Assembly (NCBI RefSeq): GCF_001039355.2
Contig: NW_019775469.1
Coordinates: 62,001 to 126,000 of the forward strand
From: Lingula anatina
Lineage: Eukaryota > Brachiopoda > Lingulata > Lingulida > Lingulidae
DNA length: 64,000 bases
Reading direction: 5' to 3'
In this document: positions 1 through 11,753 of the stretch, piece after piece
Layout: every line of letters begins with the position of its first letter
How positions within the stretch are numbered: position 1 is the first letter of the stretch
Notes under the pieces: model-generated
Seen by the model: the letters and a program-made list of their open reading frames with translations, nothing else
Told to the model about the DNA's origin: nothing
The model's database searches: none
Position numbers and translations under genes: made by a program

Positions 1-1594
1 CGTCAAAATGGCACCCGTCATTTCCCCTACTCCCACAGGTCATGAGAATGAAAACGGAATGCTTATCTTTACCTAACCCCTGCCCTTAAACAAGCATATG
101 AAAATCTCTTCTCTTATTCTCTTACATGATCTCTTTACACCTTTCTCTGGTGCGTGGCCTGCACAGCCAATGGAAGGTGTTCTGCTAATGGCCGTGTCCA
201 AACGACATGTCAAAACAGCAATTTCCAAACAAATTATTATTAAAGATAACACTGACATAAAGCCTACCGTTCTGAAATTTAAAAGCCTCATTTTGGATTT
301 TGTTTAGAGTACTAATATTTATTTTTTGGTAGTTTACAGAGACAGACAGTTGGTTGCCTGGTTGAATGGTAATATTACTTATAGTCTCTGCTATGCAAAC
401 CTGCAATTTTTATAAAAGTTCTTTGTAGGGAGTGTAACTGTTACAATGAGAAAGCAAGGAGTTTACTTCTGGGTGTTGAACTCACTAACATGCCATCGAG
501 ATTTGAATTTTAATGGTTCCCGACTTGAACTTGTACCAACATATTTAATTTAATGTTGTGATTTTTCTTTTATTAATTCCAAAGCGGAGAAAAAAATTTT
601 AATGGTCTCATGACGAACAGTGTCAGGGACAGATAAACAGTGCCCCCACTTTCTAGCCTAAAACTATACTGGTATGATAACTTTCCAAAATCCCTGCACA
701 TTCTTAAAATTTCTATTTAATATTTTCAAGTATACCACTTTGGTCAAACAATAATTTATAACATTTTAAAGCAGGTGTCAGTAAATTGCTCGACGTAGGA
801 CTATGTTGTCTTAAGCGCCTAACCTTTCACTTGTCTTTTAGACCTGCTCGAGAAAAATTGTTAAAATTCAGATCCTGCATATGGTGCCATTCTATCATGT
901 CCACATGGGGGTGTGAAATATTGGGAACTGCCACCTTAACTTTCACCAACCATTACCACATTTCCCCTGACATTCTACTGGGACGGCCACCAGTCACTCG
1001 ACATGTTTCAACACCTCTTCAAGTCCAGTTTACACACACAGTTACCAACTGCTTCGCCAAATACAGGGCAACACAGCCAACCAAAAGAGGGAAATTGACA
1101 CTTTTCGAGAACATTCACAACAAAGTTGATCCGCTGACTACCTAGGCTGCATATCACATATGGCAAGCACTTGACAGTGGATCTGATAGTCTCTGGATCA
1201 CAGTGTTCTGAATGGGCCCTCAGTAAAAACTGGCGATAAACCACCAGGCAGTTGACTCAAAAGGTGTGTGAACGCTACTGACTCGGGAACAAACTTGGCA
1301 CCCGTCATCTCATCCTGGCCAGGCACACTTTAAAATCTGGCAAGGGAAAATTCTATGGCAACAAACTGAAGTGCTGTTTTTGATTTTTTTTCTTTACTGT
1401 GGAGAGAAAGAATGCTGACCAGCTTATGAGGTGAAGAAAAAGAAACTGGTCATCCATCAAACTCTGTCAGGTGGCTTTAGTTCTATCCTGTGGGAAAACT
1501 AAGACATCATGAGGGTGACAGAGGGGGATGTAGACATAGCATTCTGAATATTAATATTTTTCATGTGTGAATTGAGAGATATAATAGGATGGTT

Positions 1595-1643
<49 letters not shown>

Positions 1644-4200
1644 TATGCTGGGCACTTGTATGTATGTTACATCTTCCATGCAAAGTTTCAACGACTTCAG
1701 CACTTCGAATGAAAATTTATTCCCAATCCCATTTCAAGTTTTTCACCAGACATTTTCAGAAAAGTAAAAAAAAAGAGGCTCATTTTGTACATGACAACAA
1801 TTTTCCACCGCCTTATCTGGAAGGGAAGATAAAATCTAAACCAATGACTGGAATTATGAAGGAGGGCACTGACACTGCACTGATTCAGGTACTCCCAATG
1901 AACAAAAAATGGATAAATACCCGTATGCTGAATGTTTTTTCAAATCTTATGGATCAAAGTAACTTTTATCTCAACCAAACAACTTTGAAAATTCAGAATT
2001 CATCTAAAATGTCTGTCTTAGAATGCTTACAAATCTGTAGATTTTTTCTGATTTTTTTGCAACTCAAAACACAAGTGCTGACTAACTGTCAGCTAAAATT
2101 TTTAGATTTTTCTGATAGTGGAAGAAGACGTTGGTAAATTTACCATGCCTCAGTAGAGATTTGTGGACCACTTGCCTAATCATTCCATCAATCTGTTTAC
2201 CACATTGCATGAGTAGAAAACATTTCAAAGAAAATATTCAGTTTTCTTATCTGACCAAAAAACCTAAGACAAGAACATCTCTGTGATCACCGCACATTAA
2301 GGATCCGCAAATTAATAAACGATCCTTTTAAGGACTGATATTTGAAAACTTTTGGGGCAATTTAGAATTTAAAATAATACACGTCTCGAGCTGCTCATGT
2401 GTTCAGCTCAGGCAAAATGTTATAAGATTTACCAGGCAAAGTTTACACATGTGTAGGTATGTGAGTGTTTAGCAGCCCACTCCAAAATGAAAATACCCAG
2501 GCCCGTCTCTGTTCCATTTCAACACAACATTACATGTTTCCAAATAGTTGTTTGAGAGAAGACACAGGCCTTCGCCATAGTTTGGCAATCAGCAATCAGC
2601 AGATAAAAGAAATCAAAATAATCAGGACTGGCTAAGTGACAAATCTCCATGTTGTCAGATAGAGATGGCATGTTTGGCAGTGCGCTAGTCAGCGCGGCAG
2701 TATTTTCCCACACACTCATTCCTCCTGTACTTTTCTGAATACCAACTCTAGATTTTTTTCCACTGTGCAATGTACACACTAACAGTATTACAGGATCCTT
2801 CAATGGTGCTTAATCAGACGTGAAAAACTGATAATCCAAAGTCTCTAGGAGGACTGTCTCACTGCAAAGATGTTCAACATACATTGCCATGGCAGCAATA
2901 AACAATAAGATTTGGAGACAGAAACAACCCAATAATCATCTGACATTTAATCCTATATCTCAACTAGCTTCAAGTTTGTGTCTTAGGTGACATATTTGTT
3001 TTAAATATTTGGGTCTTGGCTACTTGAAGACAATTAATTGACTGATAAGGCCCTACGCTTGTAACATGCAGTGAAATTACATACACAAGGTATGCCATAA
3101 CTGGGGCTTCACACCATCTGTCTATTTAAGGTGAAGGTCTTGCATCATAAACTGTCTCAATTTTACACAATAAAACCAGATCATTGCCCTCTAATTTCAT
3201 CTCAGGTGTACATGAAAATATTTATATTGAACCTTAACTGACAGCATTTGCGCTAAATGACATCTATAGTATTTAAAGTGTAAATCTTGCCAACCTTAAT
3301 CAGCCCTAATAGTTCTCTTAATCAATTCACTGCTCTATCATACATATAATATACGTCTACATCCTTGTTAATTAATGTGAGAAACTTCTCCTAGTCTTGC
3401 TACCCCTTGGTTCATTACCAGGCGACATGCAAGCTCACCTGACGAATCACAGTGATTGAAACCACTTTTCCATTAATCAACTCTGCACTTGAAATGTGTA
3501 ACGCAATTACCCTGAAGTGACAATACAGGTAACCAAGCAGAAAAATGGGATTACTGGGAAAAACTCTGGGAAATAGTAATCCCGTTCTTTATTTTCCAGG
3601 TCACACACAAATAAACTTGAATTGTTTCTTCAAGTTCTGTTGTCAATTTTTAAAGATTTTTGTCTACTTTTTGATGGTCTAAGCACTCTTTTCTTTGGCC
3701 AATATCCATAAATTACCACACTTGCTTCCCAAAATTCCATTTTAACTTAATCCGACAAAAATTGTTTTAAAAAATAAATAACTTTAAGGCAAAAAATATA
3801 TATTGTGGTGTATTTCCTTTGTTTGTAAAACTTTTCAAACTTGTTATTTAATGCTTTTTAAGAGCATTTTCTTTAAAAGAGCTTTAGTGTTCCTTTCCTT
3901 AGGAAACATTTCAAATGCTAAATAAGCATTTCCTTTAAAAATCAATGTCAAAACCCTATCAATAAAAAAGAAAAGAATGAATCAAATGAACAAAAAATTC
4001 GAACCTTGCTACTACAAAAAACAAAAATAGATATATATACCATCACTGCATCTAGCAACAGGTAATTTCTTTTATGTAAAAATAATGTGATAGTCCTATT
4101 CTATAACTAAGTATACAATATTTATGAAAGAGGGTGACAAAATTTTTTTTTGAAACTGCCAATTATCACAAACAACAGGTGAATGCTTGCCATTTTTTTC
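1..4200. other. Non-coding region downstream of the EGF-protein gene
   Basis: I see no convincing exon here. The longest open frame, on the plus strand at 1589-2137, is opened by a GA microsatellite and has no protein-like composition afterwards. Much of the interval is probably the 3' untranslated or intergenic sequence of the minus-strand gene ending at 4201. It is AT-rich with scattered A and T runs. Confidence 0.5.
1599..1640. repeat. (GA)n microsatellite
   Basis: About 20 tandem GA units are directly visible. They create a spurious Arg-Glu repeat open frame on the plus strand. Confidence 0.95.
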
Positions 4201-4376
4201 TTAAATCAAATAGGCACGCTTCACCCTATCAATCTTTTCAACTGGCTTATTGTATCCAATCAAATCGGACAGATGGTCTGATGGCTCAGGTAAGCAGTCG
4301 CTGATAAAAGTCTCCCAGTTCCCACGATTCCCATCCCTTTGTGTATAACATGGAGGCTGATCGGCCCAGTTAACTA
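4201..4376 (-). CDS. Probable last coding exon of the EGF-domain gene
   Basis: After the acceptor TTTACAG, this exon reads 57 residues, starting VNWADQPPCYTQRDGN and ending KRAYLI before TAA. The composition is protein-like, with two Cys, three Asp-Gly/Asn-type turns and mixed charged residues, and unlike the surrounding AT-rich DNA. A second possible acceptor, TAG, lies 3 bp further in. No known domain is recognised. Membership of the same gene as the EGF exon is inferred from strand and order only. Confidence 0.45.
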
Positions 4377-7300
4377 CTGTAAATTTGTTTATTAAGCCCA
4401 ACTCCCTGTGCGTCAGGTAATTATCTCTCTCTTTCCTCTGGCCAAGGTCTCCTGATAATCAGCATTCCCTTTCAACATGGCATCTTGATAAGGATTAGGG
4501 AACCCAGTGAGGGACGAGCTAAACAAAGGGGAGAGGAAGATTCTTGGACTTGGACAAATATTGGTTTTTATTTGGAAAGGGAGAGGGGGACTCGGGAGGG
4601 ATGGCTACCTGGGGTACATTTCCTAGAAATATATTTCTGAGATGTTCAATCTTACACAAACATTTGTTTTGATAATGATTGTAAACACTTAACCAGTTAT
4701 TTATAAGTTCATTAGATAGCAGTCCATAAAATAGACATTACCTTTTCAATACATAAATACTTCATATCTACCTCAATCATCAGACAATTCTTTTATTATC
4801 GTGAAAACTTGTTCTTTCAGTCACCCCTCTCTTTATTAAAAAATTCAAGTGTACATTATGTAAATTATGACAAACTAGTTACAAAAAAAAACTGTTTTTT
4901 TAAAATTATGGCAATCTGCCACTGATAAAAACTTCTTTCCTTCTCCGTATCATCCAGTTTTCTAACCCCCTACATATGGCTACCATTTTGATTTATATAA
5001 ATACGCCAATGCACAATTGTTGTCCTTGGCGTACACTAACAAATAGCACAAAACCAGGAATGTTTTCTCAGTACATAAGATCATTGCTCCTTATTGATCT
5101 TTTTTGTCCTGTAACTAATTTCAAGCCAATTTTTGCAATCACGAACATATTGATTGCTAATGTGCAATAGCAGACCCCTACTTAACTTGAAGGACTGAAC
5201 AGACTTCAAATGAAGTCGTTAAGATGATTACTATACCATCCACCTTTCCCTTCTTAAAGGACAATGTTCATGTAAAAATCCATTTCTCGAATTTTGAAGA
5301 TACAGCACTCAATCTATACACTAGAGGTATGTTTTAATCGATCCCCGCCATTTAAAAATTATAAAAACAATCTATTAGTAGAAAAAAAAGCGTTTTAGTA
5401 AACCTCACCTCAATATGCAAAAATGAAGCAACAGATCTGGGTCACGTGGTACTGTGACGACAATCACGATAAAGGTCTATGAGACTCAACTGAGCTGCAT
5501 GGTGCATACAGACGGAGAAGTTAAGGAAAGTTGTGTTGAACGGAGTTGAGGAATTTTCGTTATGCCTCGGTGTGTTGCCGTGGGATTCACCAAAATTGCA
5601 GCTCTCGTTGACAATCTTTCTTTGTCTGTGACGGTCTTCCGTGACTTACTTACTAACTTCGGTGACAATAGTTGCGATGCTCTAGATCATGGTCACCTCA
5701 GGTGGTTTAGATCATATCAAGAGCTGGTAGTCTTTCAGATTAACTGTCATCAGTTGGCAAACTTANAATCATTGTTTCAAGTTTTCGGAATGACAGAAAG
5801 CATATTCTTTGAATTTCTACCCAGACAATTGAATGACAAATATAAGTTTGAAACCGTTACCATACTTTTTTTTCTCCCACTCTTGTGAGACAACAAAAAT
5901 TGAGGTTTGATATTCAGCAATAATACAACATAAACTAAACACACTTGCTAAATATAGGTCTAACTTTGGGATCAATAACAATGTTACAGTTAACTTGTAA
6001 ATGTTTCTATTGATAGCCTTGGATAAACAGACCATTATTACTTCTTCACGGTTTGATTGTCATAGGTATATTATAAGATACACAGGACAACTTTTAGTAT
6101 ATTTTGAATCCTCAGTTTATCAAACGATCCTCCAATCAATGTGATCTCAATATCTTCCCTTTTTCATTATCACTTTTGAAGTTATAAATTTCAATGAAAA
6201 TTCATTTGAGTAATAGCAGTTCTATTAAATAATATCCATGATAAATTGCTCCTTCAAATGTACTTACTCGCAATGTGGAGTTCCGTTTGATTCTGATACC
6301 GTACAACAGCCCCCGTTCCTACAATTGCATGGATTTGTTTGAAGGCAAGCTGAAATAGGCAAAATTTAAATTATCAAATAATGATAGTAAAACAGTGATT
6401 ATACATTATCATAAAAATCATTTAAAAAAACTTTAGACAGGCATGTAAAGAGTATAACCTCTGAATATTGTTTTACATGAAAATATAACATACTTGTGAT
6501 AAATAAATGAGAACCCTGAGATAAATTATTTAAAAATGATCTTTACATAAAAACAATATTAGTACTCATGTCTGTTTACGTTTCTCAAGTGGTTAATCTA
6601 TTTAAGTGATAGAAAACAGACATTTATTAATTCTGAATGTTTTTAATTGCCACAATTAACTATAGTACAATGTAAAGCGTTAAAGAAAAAGACAGGACTA
6701 TGATAAAACACCTTGAAGTTCTAGATTTTGGCAAGTCAACTTTACAATCTATTTGTTCCCATTCTTTTAAAGAAAGAACATAACTTTTTGGCCAAACATC
6801 AATCACCTTTACCTCTCTGTGGTGATCTATCATAATTTTTATCTGAATAATTATACATAACATTATTTCAAACAAACACACGAGGACAGATATTACAAAA
6901 CAGTTATTTAGATGTACTTCCTTCATTGAGATCAGGAAGACCCCCCAATTTCAATTGATTACTATAATCTAGCATTAGTAGTGAAACCCACAATCAAAGA
7001 AAAATTTTGAACGGCCTAATTACCAATCAAAACAAATCAAATGAAGCCCCCTTCACAGAAGCTCTCTCGCTTTGCCATCTGGCTTCTGCAATAACTCTGT
7101 TGACCAAGAGATCAAGATTTGCACAGGGGGCTCATCAAACTGAAGGTGAGAAAGCCCGCTGCTGCAAATTATACCCCTATGAAACAGAGCAGCACCCAGC
7201 CATCTGCCTTTCACTGTCAAGAGACACATTCCTCCTTAACAGAAGCTGCCAATGATGTAATGGGCTTCACAGGGCTTTCACCCTGTATAACAAAGGGTTC

Positions 7301-10300
7301 ACTGAGGCAGCTTATTCTGCTGCTGGTATAGGAAAGGTTTACCTTTATTTTACTGATGACAATACCACAAATACACAGGGTTTATATCATGCTGAGAAGT
7401 TTCTTAGGTGAGGGGAATAGCTATCAGATGTCTGATCTTACTGTTTGCAATGATGCTCTGATATGCTCAGAATTTTTTACTCAAAATTACCGGTTGTAAA
7501 TGATGCAATCTGAAGTTTTGAAAAATGAAAATATCCACTGCATTACAATTTCTGTGTTTGTAATTCTTCCTCTGAGATAACTGCTCGCTATATTTCCTTG
7601 CCTTTTTTTCTCAATATTTCCAATTCATCACAACAGGCACAGGTTTTTCCAATGATTTTCCATTCCATGTCATTTCATATCTAACATGTTTTACCCGGGA
7701 GGCCTGACTCTTCTGCAGGCCAGACATGGAAATTAAAAGGGTTTAACAATAGATAAGCAGCACTTAGAACTACTACTGGTCAGGTTTCATTTGTCTCCGC
7801 TAGCCAGATAATAAATTTGTCTGCACTGGGATGTTCTTGCTGAGTAACTGGTAAAACAGAGAAAAACTTCTTGTGGAATATAGCATTTTGTGAACTTGTT
7901 TTAACCTATTCAGTCCCTATTTTGTTACAACAAAATTAATCAATTTTTGCTTCTTTCTAGCAAAGTTTAAGGTAGTTGTTTAGTCAATTACAAGCAAGGT
8001 TTAAGATATACATCTGTTTATCAATGAACCAAAAGTTCAGACAATGAGTGCCCTTGTCTGAATTTCTTACTGCAGATAAAATGATTTAAATGTATCACAC
8101 ACAGTTTTATCATCTTCTATCCTTTTTTCAGTCTATGTATCAGCTGGGGCTGACAATAAAGGTACCAGAATGAACAAGATCAAACATTAACTTCCAGGTA
8201 GTGCCTATCAAATGTTAAGAATTCCAATTTAAACCCTTGGAATAAATATATCCTCAAATTTCCAGAAATCTTAAAAATCTACATTTCAGCCAAAAGAAAT
8301 AATTCCCAATCCAAGTTTTAAATAAAATTCTGGCTAACTCCTTGTGATCTTAAATACATGGAAATCCTTAAGATGAGACCACATGCCTCTTCATTTCCCC
8401 AGAAACACCTGTAGGAATTTTCCCCAAGATTTCTAAGCATTCACCTTGTTAGCTCTGTAGTTCACATCAATGGGCAACCCCTGACATTGAAAACCGAAAG
8501 AGCAACACATTAGCACAAGGTAAAGAATAACACAAGCTTTTTTTCTATCACATCCCATTTGACTTATATTTTGCCACAGCAATTTTCTTGACTTCAATCA
8601 AAATTGCTCCCAAATCCCAACAGATTTTTTTATTGCAGTTAAATCTTTAGAACTCAAATTTGCAAGTCATTTTCCCTCCCTTGAGATGCAACTACAAGCA
8701 GCCACTACATTTATAACACACAGTTTTATTCCTCTTTGCCTGTTACGTCTGATAAAAAAGCGTGTATTTGTCTGTGCTATGTCAAAAACATTATAAATCC
8801 GTCTAGTTGTGATGGTATGCCAATTCTTTCACCATTACCAAGCAATTTCATGCAAGTTACAAACTTTGTACATAGCAGATTGACAATTCTATACAAGAGA
8901 CATTATAGTATAGTGTCTTGTGCAATTACATGGTCTGCCCTACTCAAAGGTTAAAAATGGAAAACTAAAATTGTGAAAATTGTTGGCAAAACGAGAAGGG
9001 CACCATTTTGTTCCACGAGGAACCATTATATACAATTATGGGACAATATCTAGGTTATAATGTTTCTATACAACTACTGAGATTGGTCTTCTTTTGTATA
9101 GAAAAATGCACAAATGTTAAACTTTAACAAAATCTTTGAAATTCAGGTTAAGCTGAAGATCCACATATTATGTTGACTGAATATTTTAACAAACTGATGC
9201 AGCATATAGTTAAATAAAGGAGCTTATGCCACATTTTAGATTTATTGACGATTAGGTTATTTTATTTTACCAAAGCTGAGTAATCAGCCCATATTTATTA
9301 AGGCCTAGTTCACCTTCATTCATTAGCCCAATTGGAAAGAAGATTTGATTTAATGCCACATTTCTCAAAATCACAGCTTTATATTTCATGATGCTTCTTG
9401 ATTCTCAGAATTGATATGCAGAACTGAATACGATGTCTAAATACTGCGATTTCATTGCATAAACAAGAAGTTCTAAAACATCCTTTGCATATTGCTTCAA
9501 GTTCAGTTATCAATTTACAGTTTCTCCAATTTGAAAACGCTTTTAATTTACCTGGATTATTGGCACTGGCAATTAGATTATCTCTTAGACTCTGGGAACC
9601 TAATGTCATTTAGTTTCCATGTAAAAGTATGTTTGATGCCTTAAGATAGCATCTTGGTGTGGGAAAGTCCTCTGATTGAGATCAAAATTTAGTCTATTCT
9701 TGGACTGAACACACATCCCAGCAAGCTGCATACAAAGTAACGTAGCACTCTAAGCCCCGTGCCCAATTCAAAACTAATACAGAACAGGTTTGTTGAAAAT
9801 ATTGAATTTTAGACTCTGAAGTCTTTTAACTGTCTGAAATTTGCTCCCAGTGTGTAATGCATATATACGGAAATGGAAAATTATCAGCACATGGCCCGAG
9901 GATGTTGGCCTAGTTGGTGTTAGGATTTTGCAGCTTGGTTCCAATCCGAACCCACATGACCAAGTATGTATTTCAATGGAGCTTCTCAAATCTGGGACAC
10001 CGCAGAAAACTAGTAAATAAATAGCTCTCTGCTGTAATTCTATCTTCATGCCACAAAGACAATAAAACAAGTGAAGTTCAAACAAAGACTTATTAATGTG
10101 CCTTTGTGTAACATGCAATTTGAGGTGAATAAAAGACAGCTATGTTGTTTCTAATTACTTTGTTTAAGTACATTTGTGATAACTCTACTTAATGCTTAAA
10201 AAACACATTTCATGTTAATTTGCCATCATTCTGTTATGATTAATATTTCAACCGTTACATCCAAATTTAATCTGTTACAAATAAATCTCGTTGCACTTTA

Positions 10301-11584
10301 AATATTTTCTCTCATCAGATACACTGTAAATTTATTTTGATTACAGATAATAGCAATTAATGAATTATGCCCTTTACACACATCACAAATAGTCAACAAG
10401 TTAGGTTTCTTACTCGTGGGAAAATTAACAGCTGCTCATCAGAATCAATTACATTGGCAGTTAAACCAGAGCATCTGCTGGCTCTCAGTTCAAATCAGAT
10501 CAAGTGATATGGCATAGGGGCTTACTTATGTAAACTATTTACTATCATCTTTCCACTTTGATTTGGTAGAGATGAAATAAGATTTTAACTAAACATATAA
10601 ATCTGTCCGATTGCATTGTACTTTGTTAGATTATATGTGAAAGAAAAGTTATAAAATATAAAGGATTGGATTTTTTTATGTTTCCTGTCTTTAGTTAATG
10701 TATTATTTATTATCATTTGCCTTGATTTGATTATTCCAAATTAAATCACAGCTTTCCCAATAAATCTGATCACATGCAATCATTCTTCATTTTTTTATTT
10801 AATTGAAATAAAATGACACTAGGAATTCTTAAATCACTTATTTCACATCAACAATGAAATGATTAAGTGAAATTAACATTTGTACATTTCTCAATGGTGT
10901 AGATTGTTACAAAAAAAACTTTAAGTCTGTGACTTCCTAACTTAGTTTAAAAAACAACATTCCAAATGTGAATTCTTTTAATTGTTAATGAGACAGATGT
11001 TAAAGGAAAATGATGTCTCCCACATTCACCAGTTGAAACATGCACTTGCCCTAAATGCTTTCACTGTTTCAGCCTACAAGCATACCAAAACCACTGTTCA
11101 CAACTTCTCCAAATTTCACATTTTTCGGCATTTTCTGAATTATAAACTCATTTTCGAGTGGAAACCTTAGCGACTCAATAAACATTGTCCGTTATACTTA
11201 ATTGGGGGTGTTACGAGTCCTCTTTGTTTGGCGAACATCTGCTCTTCCAGATTAAGGGTAGGGGTGTAATAAATTAAACCTACGATTTAGCCTAGGTCAA
11301 GCACTAACCGATTCGACCACTGTTCTATAAATCCATACAACCACTTCTTATAACGAAACATGCTGCCCAAAACGCAGTTCAGATATACACTTTCATCTGA
11401 CCTCTCAATATTTGATAAAACGTTTAAATCAGAGCAGAGAGGGTCCTCAAATCTTGAGATCGATCAATATGTATGGAGCCACTCACTGTCCCTCACGCAG
11501 CCACCTACCTGGTGATGACCCCTCTGTTTCTGTCGTTCTTAGTAGCACAAAAAAGGTACAGATCCAAAAGACTAGGGGCTGCAT
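4201..11584 (-). CDS. Predicted small secreted EGF-domain protein, gene model incomplete
   Basis: Three minus-strand exons appear to form one gene. Exon 1 (11584-11509) starts with ATG and encodes a 25-residue signal-peptide-like sequence beginning MQPLVFWICTFFVLL, ending in phase 1 at a GTAGGT donor. An EGF-type exon (6349-6268) is entered in phase 1, so the two join in frame, with Ala at the junction; it leaves in phase 2. A last coding exon (4376-4201) is entered in phase 1 and ends with TAA. The phase mismatch between the second and third means at least one exon between 6268 and 4376 is missing from this model; I could not find it, and an undetermined base lies at 5766. Intron 1 would be 5.2 kb. 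The product should be secreted, with an EGF-like fold early. No transmembrane segment is seen in the known parts. The family is not recognised. Confidence 0.5.
6268..6349 (-). CDS. EGF-like domain exon
   Basis: The exon follows a TTTCAG acceptor and ends at GA|GTAAGT. It encodes 27 residues with six cysteines, including NPCNCRNGGCC and ending TPHCE. The N-P-C...R-N-G-G-C spacing is typical of the first half of an EGF-like module, so the closing cysteines should lie in the next, unfound exon. Six cysteines in so few residues in an AT-rich region, with good splice sites on both sides, make chance unlikely. Confidence 0.7.
6350..11508. other. Large intron of the EGF gene
   Basis: No further exon could be supported. 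The interval holds the SINE-like head near 9.9 kb, a comparatively GC-rich block at about 7030-7330 with few simple repeats, and a very AT-rich block at about 10140-10900 with many TAATTA-like cores. These blocks could be regulatory, but only comparison with related genomes could show that. Confidence 0.4.
9890..9990 (+). mobile_element. Possible tRNA-derived SINE head
   Basis: TGGCCTAGTTGG at 9906-9917 matches the pol III A box. GGTTCCAATCC at 9937-9947 is close to the B box. Flanks do not pair as an acceptor stem, so this is not a functional tRNA gene but resembles the head of a SINE. It lies in the 5.2-kb intron of the EGF gene. Confidence 0.35.
11509..11584 (-). CDS. Signal-peptide exon of the EGF-domain gene
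   Basis: The frame from ATG at 11584 reads Met-Gln-Pro, then a hydrophobic core (LVFWICTFFVLL), then a polar TTETEGSSP stretch. This is the shape of a cleavable signal peptide. The donor CCAG|GTAGGT follows at 11508. The phase-1 exit matches the phase-1 entry of the EGF exon at 6349. The start was chosen as the only ATG placing the hydrophobic stretch at the N terminus. A separate 53-codon open frame ends 8 bp upstream of this ATG on the same strand. Confidence 0.55.
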
Positions 11585-11591
11585 CACGAAG

Positions 11592-11753
11592 TTAAACTCC
11601 TATACAAGTCGTACTCCATGCATCGGTTCTGGTAATATCCGACAAATTATCCAAATCCTGAGTTGGGAAAGTGGAGTCCCTGTTCGCTTCTTCCACGATG
11701 ACGTCCCCTTTACTTGTGAACAAAAAGTTTATCTTGCCCAGCAGAGTGCTCAT
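11592..11753 (-). other. 53-codon upstream open frame before the signal-peptide ATG
   Basis: On the minus strand an ATG at 11753 opens 53 codons, starting MSTLLGKINFLFTSKG, and stops 8 bp before the start codon of the EGF-protein gene, in another frame. The composition looks protein-like, unlike most chance frames here. It could be an upstream ORF in the 5' UTR, a separate small protein or a relic of an inserted element. I do not recognise it. Confidence 0.3.

Noticed and set aside
1589-2137. 182-codon plus-strand frame, the longest in the window
   Set aside because: It is opened by a GA microsatellite (Arg-Glu repeat), and the rest has no domain, splice context or protein-like pattern.
9890-9990. 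Functional tRNA gene
   Set aside because: A- and B-box-like motifs are present, but no acceptor stem pairs and the boxes are too close together.
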